A DNA stretch of 64,000 nucleotides from DASPJR01 sp035628505 (GTDB taxonomy: Bacteria > Planctomycetota > SZUA-567 > H5-PLA8). The notes beneath the pieces were generated by a model. The model did no database searches. It saw only the letters and a list, made by a program, of their open reading frames with translations, and was not told the DNA's origin. Of the stretch, positions 59,026 to 64,000 are shown piece by piece. A program made the translations under genes and the position numbers. The first letter of the stretch is position 1. Each line of letters opens with the position of its first letter. The stretch spans positions 34,362-98,361 of the forward strand of contig DASPJR010000116.1 in assembly GCA_035628505.1 (NCBI GenBank), given 5' to 3'.

Positions 59026-59372
59026 GACGGCACTCCTTTTTAAGAGCGGCTCAAAACGGGAAGTTCCACGTTCTATATTGTGCGCGGAGTGGCCGCAAGG
59101 GGTTCTTTATGTTTTAAAAATGCTCTGCGCAGCTCCCCTGCTTCTTATGTGCTGCCAGAAGAATAGCAGTGCCGATGTGAGCGGCGAATACGGCGTTTCG
59201 GATTGCCGGCAATGCATAACGAGGACTCAAAACGCCAATGCATAGATACGCTTTTTTTAACGGCGCGCGGGCGCCCGTCTGAAATCGAGGAACTGCCACC
59301 GCACTTGCGAAGCTTTCACGCGACGAGGGAGAACCGGTTCTCCCGATATGCAAGCATGAGGAGAAAAATGTA
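59026..59372. other. 347-nt gap, no gene recognised
   Basis: The sequence upstream of the two divergent secreted-protein genes. The minus-strand gene has GGAGTG 6 nt before its ATG; the plus-strand gene has GAGGAG 10 nt before its ATG. A T-run near 59248-59256 is present without a matching stem. No RNA gene is apparent. Confidence 0.5.
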
Positions 59373-59795
59373 ATGCGTAGTCTGATAGCTATTGCCGCAA
59401 TCGTCCTGGTCAACGCTGCCTTTGCAGCGCAGGACACGCCGCGCGGCGGCGCCTCCGGCGGACAAGCAATGCAGAGCGGCCAGTCGGCCCAGCAATGCCA
59501 GCAGCAGGTTGCCAAAATACAGGCGACTGTAAATGATCTCAATCAGCAGCTGCAGGCTGCCCGCAATTCGACTGATCCGCAGACGTTGCGAGCGCTGCTC
59601 AATCGCGTCGAGACGGGACTCGACCAGATTGGGATGGCTGCCAGCCAGTCCGGCGGCCGAATGCAGCAGCAGCAGCGCAGCGGCTCCGGCGGTGCCTCGG
59701 GCCAAAGCGGCATCTCAGGCCAGCGCGGATCGCAGGGCGCCGGCTCAAGCGGAGCATCCTCGAGAGACGCGCAGCGCGGCGGCAGCAACTACTGA
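59373..59795 (+). CDS. Small secreted Gln/Ser/Gly-rich protein
   Basis: 140 residues from an ATG with GAGGAG 10 nt upstream and a signal peptide (SLIAIAAIVLVNAAFAA). Residues about 35-90 form a coiled coil (QCQQQVAKIQATVNDLNQQL) and the C-terminal 50 residues are low-complexity GGASGQSGISGQRGSQG. One Cys is in the mature part. I do not recognise it. A strong terminator ends the unit. Confidence 0.75.
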   Translation: MRSLIAIAAIVLVNAAFAAQDTPRGGASGGQAMQSGQSAQQCQQQVAKIQATVNDLNQQLQAARNSTDPQTLRALLNRVETGLDQIGMAASQSGGRMQQQQRSGSGGASGQSGISGQRGSQGAGSSGASSRDAQRGGSNY

Positions 59796-59809
59796 TCATC
59801 GTGTAAAAT

Positions 59810-59857
59810 GAGCGGAGCAGACTGTTGAAAGTCTGCTCCGCTCTCTTTCTATTTTAT
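59810..59857 (+). terminator. Rho-independent terminator after the Gln/Ser/Gly-rich protein
   Basis: GAGCGGAGCAGACT (59810-59823) pairs perfectly with 59830-59843 around a 6-nt loop, followed by TCTTTCTATTTTAT. It begins 15 nt after the stop codon. Confidence 0.9.
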
Positions 59858-59876
59858 ACTTTCAGAACAGCAGCGC

Positions 59877-62063
59877 TTACCAGAAACCAGCCTCGATCAG
59901 CGGGCGCCGGAAGGCTTCGATCATTCCCATCAACGTCAGCGGCGTGATCGCATGTCCCTGCAGGCCGCCAGGTGCGGCTTTGAACTCGAGGAAAATCGGC
60001 TTGTTCGCCAGCAGTGGACGGATCAGATCATAAGATGGCCAGGGATTGGCATCGTCTTCCTGCCAGTTGATCTTTGCGAGCTTGTACGGCATCTCCAGGA
60101 CCTGCTCCGCGTCACCGAAGAAGGTCATCAGCGCCTTGGGATCGATGCGCTTCTGCGCGAGCGCCTGCTTGTAGCTGGCACGGTCAGCCATGCGTTCGTT
60201 CTTGCCGGCATGCAGCAGCGCCGCGCCGGCCAGGTCGAGCAGATCGCGCTCGCTGGACCAGGCGAGATAATTTCCCTTCAGCCAGAATCCAGGCCTCGAT
60301 TCTTCGTCGCCATCCGCCTCCAGGTAGCTGGTACCGCCGTTGAGCGTCTCCTTTTTGAAGCGCGGCGTCGGCCCGGCAGCCGCGGCCTCAAGCGACTGCT
60401 CGACGATCTTGGGATCCTTGAGGAGCACCGCGAAGAGCGGCGAAATAGGCGTATTGTCCGGCGCTTCGTCGTCTTCGATGTGCTGCATGAACAGTGCAAG
60501 CTGGATCGGGCCATCAACCTGCTCGAGAAACTGCTCGAGCTTCATGCCCAACTTTTCAAAGCGGGCGATATGCGGCGGAATTTTTTCCGCGGCCGCCTTG
60601 GCCGGTCCCTTTTCAGCCGCAATCGGTGGCTGCGGCTTCTCATCCTTGAGACCGCCTTCGGCGAGCGCTTTCTGACCCAGTGTGTTGGCTTTCGGGGCGT
60701 TGGCTTTAGCCGGATCGACAGGCGCGATCACCGGTTTGTTCGGGTCTGGCGGAGCCTGGGGCTTGATGGGAGCATTAGGCGCGGGCGCCTGAGGCTGAAC
60801 CGGCGCGGGCGGGGTCGCGGCGAACACTTCATCGATGTTGCGCAGCGCGCGTCCGATTGCCACAGCGTTCTTTGCGGCGTCCCCCTGGAAGGAGAGAAGC
60901 AGTCCGGCCTGCCATGGAATGAGATCCAGTGCCTGCGGCGCGCCGGCCTGCGGCGGTGGTGGAACTGTCGCCGCAAGCTGGGCGAGCACGGCTGCTATGC
61001 CCTGATTCTTCTCGCCGCCGCCGATCTTCAGGCGGAACATGTCTTCGAAACCGTCGGGCGTCACGGCGATCAGCCCCTGCCAGGCGCTGCCGGGCATGAA
61101 GCCGACTTTTTCCACGACTTCCAGCTGCTGATCGTCGATCAGCTGTCCATTGTCGCAGAGATCTTTGAAGCCATCCGTCGAAAGGTGGTATATGAAATCG
61201 TACTGCGGCAGCAGCGATCGAACTTCAGAAAGCTCCGGCTGCAGCGTTTTTTCCGGACGCTTGACAAGCGTGTCGAGGAACGATTCGATGCCCTTTTGCG
61301 TGAGCGAATGAATAATGCTTTCCTGCCCGAAGACGCTCTGCGCCGTGATGTGTTCTTCCACAGTGAAGGGGCCGTAGCGGCGATTGCTTTTCGGCGGATC
61401 GGTCATGCCTTCGAAAAGGCGGCGAACTGTGGCTTCGAGCTGCGGCATTTGCTTGGACTCGACCGCGTAAACCATCGGCGGATCGAGCTCGGCCGCTTCG
61501 GCCGTATCCGGCGCGCCGATGGTCCAGAGCACTTTTCCATCGAGCAGTTTGGGCAGCTCGCGCACGGTATCGAGAATCTTCTGATCGTTGGGCACCTGCG
61601 CTTCGCGGTGTCCTTTATAAAAGGTCTGCATCGCCGGCAAATCCCAGAACTTGCCTAGCGGGCTGTTCTTGAGCTTGTCCAGCGTCTGCCGCGAGTTGGC
61701 TGCTTCAATGAAGAAGATGCTGTTGGCGGGCATAATCTCGGCATATGACGCTTGCGGCCGGCCCGCGACTTCGGTCAGCTTGCCAACCAGGCGCTTGGCG
61801 CGGGCGGCTGTCTCGGGGTCCGCGCTCTTCATGGCCTCCTTCAAAAGAGGCAGCGCGGGCAAGCCGATTTTCATGAGTTCACGTTCGGCGTCTTCGCGCT
61901 CGAGGTTATCCGTCGCATTCAATCGGGCGATCTGGGCCTTGGCGGCGGCGAGCGGCGGTGCCGAGACTTCGATGGGGCCTTCAGCTTGTCCTGCATGGAT
62001 CAGAAGCGGGCTGACAGAAAGCAGGCACGCCAGAAGAAGGTGGCGGACCGATGACGAGTACAT
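59877..62063 (-). CDS. Secreted DUF3352-like protein
   Basis: 728 residues from the ATG at 62063 (GGAGA 8 nt upstream); the 11 codons further upstream lack a ribosome site. A signal peptide is at 1-25 (HLLLACLLSVSPLLIHAG), then a HEAT-like helical stretch and a core with the ANSIFFIEAANSRQTLDKL opening of the DUF3352 family, whose members are secreted and of unknown function. Residues about 420-495 are Pro/Ala-rich. A large lipid-free beta-rich tail follows. It shares no operon partner. Confidence 0.8.
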   Translation of the reverse strand: MYSSSVRHLLLACLLSVSPLLIHAGQAEGPIEVSAPPLAAAKAQIARLNATDNLEREDAERELMKIGLPALPLLKEAMKSADPETAARAKRLVGKLTEVAGRPQASYAEIMPANSIFFIEAANSRQTLDKLKNSPLGKFWDLPAMQTFYKGHREAQVPNDQKILDTVRELPKLLDGKVLWTIGAPDTAEAAELDPPMVYAVESKQMPQLEATVRRLFEGMTDPPKSNRRYGPFTVEEHITAQSVFGQESIIHSLTQKGIESFLDTLVKRPEKTLQPELSEVRSLLPQYDFIYHLSTDGFKDLCDNGQLIDDQQLEVVEKVGFMPGSAWQGLIAVTPDGFEDMFRLKIGGGEKNQGIAAVLAQLAATVPPPPQAGAPQALDLIPWQAGLLLSFQGDAAKNAVAIGRALRNIDEVFAATPPAPVQPQAPAPNAPIKPQAPPDPNKPVIAPVDPAKANAPKANTLGQKALAEGGLKDEKPQPPIAAEKGPAKAAAEKIPPHIARFEKLGMKLEQFLEQVDGPIQLALFMQHIEDDEAPDNTPISPLFAVLLKDPKIVEQSLEAAAAGPTPRFKKETLNGGTSYLEADGDEESRPGFWLKGNYLAWSSERDLLDLAGAALLHAGKNERMADRASYKQALAQKRIDPKALMTFFGDAEQVLEMPYKLAKINWQEDDANPWPSYDLIRPLLANKPIFLEFKAAPGGLQGHAITPLTLMGMIEAFRRPLIEAGFW

Positions 62064-62394
62064 CAGTTGAATCTCCCTAACGTATACCAAGTGCAAATCG
62101 AACGACCTCTACTGCTAGAATAAGACAGTCAAAACCGCCGAAAGGTCTAAACAAAATTTGTGAATCGACAACATTAAAACGACGCCTGTGCCCGCAAGAC
62201 GCGTCGAGTCGGCGTTGCATGACGCGCTCAACCGGGTGCATGTATCATATTATAACCAGTCGGTTTAAAGCGACCTCAAAAGGGGACAAACACTTTTTGC
62301 GAGCATTGACAGACGTGAAAAACGAGTCATACTTAGACGAGTAATTCACGTTGCCCGCGATAAAATCATCAGCCGGAGTCAGCAGGAGGCGCAG
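62064..62394. other. 331-nt divergent gap with one clear promoter
   Basis: The gap separates the DUF3352-like gene (minus) from the secretion gene (plus). The plus strand has a good sigma-70-type promoter at 62306-62333. No RNA gene or repeat is evident. Confidence 0.55.
62306..62333 (+). promoter_or_regulatory. Sigma-70-type promoter of the GspF/PilC gene
   Basis: TTGACA (62306-62311), 16-nt spacer, CATACT (62328-62333; 4 of 6 to the -10). Transcription would start near 62340, giving a leader of about 55 nt with GGAGG before the ATG at 62395. Confidence 0.6.
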
Positions 62395-63666
62395 ATGCCG
62401 ACCTTTGTGTACGAAGCCATGGACAGCCAGGGCAAGGAAGTAAAGGCTGAGATTGACGCGGTCAACGAGACCGAAGCAGCCGACAAAATTCGCGCGCTCA
62501 ATTTCTTTCCCACGAAGGTCCTTCCCAAAGGCGGAAAAGCCAAAGGCGGCGGCGCACCTGACACTGGAGCAATGGGACGTCCGCAGGCAGTCGGCCGCAA
62601 GCGCGGCGGCATGTCGCTGAGCTTCAAGGTCAATCAGAAACAGCTTACCCAGTTTACCCGCCAGTTTGCCACGCTGCTCGACGCCGGTCTTCCCGTGGTC
62701 CGCAGTCTCGACATTCTGCACACACAGCTCAAGATGGGCCTGCTCAAGGACGCAGTCGGCGACGTGAAGGAAGACGTTGAAGGCGGCTCGTCGCTCTCTG
62801 AAGCACTGGCCAAGCATCCCGGCGTGTTCGACAAACTGTACGTGAACATGATCCGCGCCGGCGAGGCCGGCGGTGTGCTCGACGAAATCCTCGCGCGTCT
62901 TGCCGATTACCGCGAAAAGGCGCAGCGCCTGCAGCAGAAGATCATCGGCGCGCTGGTCTACCCCATCGCCGTAATCACGATCGCCGGATGTATTCTGGCG
63001 TTCATCATGATCTTCATCATTCCGAAGTTCGAACAGATGTTTAAGGAAATGGAACTCGGAACGCTGCCGGTCATGACGCTTGTGCTGCTGATGGCCGCAA
63101 ACGTCCTGGTCAGCTACTGGTATGTGCTGGTCTTCCTGCCGGTCATTGCCTTCGTCGGCGTCAAGATGATGGCAAAGACACCTGCGGGGCGACTGTTGAT
63201 CGACAAGTTCAAGCTGAAGATCCCCGTCTTCGGCATCATTATTTCGAAGTCCTCAATCAGCCGCTTCTGCCGTACGTTGGGAACGCTGGTTCAGTCGGGC
63301 GTGCCGATTCTCGATGCGCTTTCGATCATCAAGAACGCGACTGGAAATCAGGTGGTCGCCAACGCCGTCGAAACCGTTCACAACTCGATCAAAGAAGGCG
63401 ATACGATCGCCGAGCCGCTGCGCCATTCGGGCGTGTTCGACGACCTGGTCGTGAACATGATCCAGGTCGGTGAAGAAACCGGCGAACTGGACAAGATGCT
63501 GATCAAGGTCGCCGACACTTACGACAGCGAAGTCGACACGCTGGTCGGTGCCATGATGAGCCTGCTCGAACCGTTCCTGATCGTCGGCATGGGACTCACG
63601 GTCGGATTCATCGTCATCGCGCTGTTCATGCCGCTGATCGACATCATGAACAAGATCGGAAAATAA
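62395..63666 (+). CDS. Type II secretion / type IV pilus inner-membrane protein (GspF/PilC)
   Basis: 423 residues from an ATG with AGGAGG upstream. Two repeats of the T2SF domain (about 75-205 and 275-405) each have the pattern FTRQFATLLDAGLPVVRSL / FCRTLGTLVQSGVPILDAL and a G(E/D)E(T/A)G motif (RAGEAGGVLDE, QVGEETGELDK). Membrane helices lie near 205-225, 230-250 and 390-410. An N-terminal segment (VYEAMDSQGKEVKAEIDAVN) is the family's usual start. The protein forms the base of a pseudopilus or pilus. No secretin or ATPase gene is in the window. Confidence 0.95.
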   Translation: MPTFVYEAMDSQGKEVKAEIDAVNETEAADKIRALNFFPTKVLPKGGKAKGGGAPDTGAMGRPQAVGRKRGGMSLSFKVNQKQLTQFTRQFATLLDAGLPVVRSLDILHTQLKMGLLKDAVGDVKEDVEGGSSLSEALAKHPGVFDKLYVNMIRAGEAGGVLDEILARLADYREKAQRLQQKIIGALVYPIAVITIAGCILAFIMIFIIPKFEQMFKEMELGTLPVMTLVLLMAANVLVSYWYVLVFLPVIAFVGVKMMAKTPAGRLLIDKFKLKIPVFGIIISKSSISRFCRTLGTLVQSGVPILDALSIIKNATGNQVVANAVETVHNSIKEGDTIAEPLRHSGVFDDLVVNMIQVGEETGELDKMLIKVADTYDSEVDTLVGAMMSLLEPFLIVGMGLTVGFIVIALFMPLIDIMNKIGK

Positions 63667-63680
63667 GACCGATTAGAACA

Positions 63681-63712
63681 TTGGGGATTGGGGATTGGAG
63701 ATTGGGGATTGG
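63681..63712. repeat. GGGGATT tandem with G-quadruplex-like runs
   Basis: TTGGGGATTGGGGATTGGAG and on to GGGGATTGG: repeats of GGGGATT with three runs of four G and two of two. It overlaps the 5' arm of the terminator at 63704-63736. Confidence 0.6.
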
Positions 63713-63736
63713 CGAAAGCCAGTCCCCAGTTTTTTT
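63704..63736 (+). terminator. Rho-independent terminator of the GspF/PilC gene
   Basis: GGGGATTGGC pairs with GCCAGTCCCC (one T-G wobble) around a GAAA tetraloop, followed by AGTTTTTTTGG. It lies 37 nt after the stop codon and uses the last unit of the GGGGATT tandem as its 5' arm. Confidence 0.9.
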
Positions 63737-63770
63737 GGTGCTGAACTTGTCAGCGCTTGTAAGGCTATCG

Positions 63771-63805
63771 GCCCTCAACGGCCCTCAACGGCCCTCAACG
63801 GCCCT
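63771..63805. repeat. Tandem 10-mer GCCCTCAACG x3 plus partial
   Basis: Three exact head-to-tail copies of GCCCTCAACG at 63771-63800, then GCCCT. No spacer sequence, so not a CRISPR array. Downstream of the terminator. Confidence 0.75.
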
Positions 63806-64000
63806 AGAGATCCAAAACCAGAATTTCATCCGTCGTATATAAGAAGGATCTGACGCAGAAAACTTAGTTAAGTCACGAATAAACCGACTGCACGCGATTC
63901 AAGACATCTTTACTTCCATTCGACTTCTCAGCGTCCATATGTAGCCACTAAGGACAGAACTCGAGCCACGGGTACGTCGCTTGCATTCCCTTTTTCATGT

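Larger units (their letters stand above)
63667..64000. other. Right-end 334 nt without a gene
   Basis: It holds the terminator and G-tract repeat after the GspF/PilC gene, a GCCCTCAACG triplicate at 63771-63800 and then about 190 nt of AT-richer sequence with no start, RNA gene or clear promoter. Confidence 0.5.

Noticed and set aside
59952..61658. 568-codon open frame on the plus strand
   Set aside because: Antisense to the DUF3352-like gene; arginine-rich shadow of a GC-rich coding strand.
63771..63805. CRISPR array
   Set aside because: 10-nt units with no spacers and only three copies.

Overview
The window looks like a chromosomal segment from a Planctomycetota-type bacterium (PVC group), GC roughly 58-60 %. 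The pointers are a 1,439-residue secreted protein joining a ThuA-like domain, an SGNH hydrolase, a DUF7133-type propeller and a PVC-type CxxCH haem domain; an ELWxxDGT-repeat surface protein; a membrane protein opening with the FQFxLxTLLL motif frequent in planctomycetes; a Gfo/Idh/MocA oxidoreductase; and a Pkn-type Ser/Thr kinase. The species cannot be named from this sequence. No rRNA, tRNA, CRISPR array, insertion sequence, integrase or phage gene was recognised.

Layout. 1-15 kb (mostly minus strand): a VWA-domain secreted protein cut by the window edge, a plus-strand diguanylate cyclase with a C-terminal glycogen-binding domain, a secreted LecA-like protein, an SDR oxidoreductase, a small secreted protein, an FtsX-type ABC exporter (ATPase plus permease) behind a PaaK-like ligase, a short DMT-type membrane protein, and a glycosyltransferase overlapping a hot-dog thioesterase. 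15-20 kb: a small secreted heavy-metal-associated (HMA) protein whose frame is interrupted by a single in-frame TGA followed by a bSECIS-like hairpin (candidate selenoprotein), a secreted archaemetzincin, a long RNase HII-like protein, and a tightly coupled minus-strand run DUF1802-aroK-RHH/zinc protein-membrane-anchored protein. 20-24 kb: a DksA/TraR-type protein and a cobalamin nucleotide-loop cluster (cobS, a cobC-like phosphatase that seems to need an ATT start, cobU). 24-39 kb: an HD-GYP protein beside a Ser/Thr kinase, argH, a tiny bS22/COX24-like gene, a MocA oxidoreductase, alkaline phosphatase, aldo/keto reductase, a GATase-like membrane protein, hisA, an unrecognised 388-residue protein, an Nramp-like transporter and a flavin reductase. 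39.7-47 kb: an ECF sigma factor, its putative membrane partner and a secreted protein with three STN-like repeats, then the giant ThuA/SGNH/cytochrome protein. 47.5-64 kb: mostly very large secreted repeat proteins, one broken by two +1 frameshifts, plus an MBL-fold hydrolase, a DUF3352-like secreted protein and a GspF/PilC-type pilus or secretion protein.

Recurring themes are a heavy investment in exported proteins, cyclic-di-GMP signalling (one GGDEF, one HD-GYP), and intergenic structure: 9-nt periodic repeats, a 31-bp inverted repeat, and paired G-tract/C-tract arrays between convergent genes. The strongest candidate for something new is the HMA selenoprotein at 15179-15487, where the frame, signal peptide, ribosome binding site, terminator and recoding hairpin all agree.
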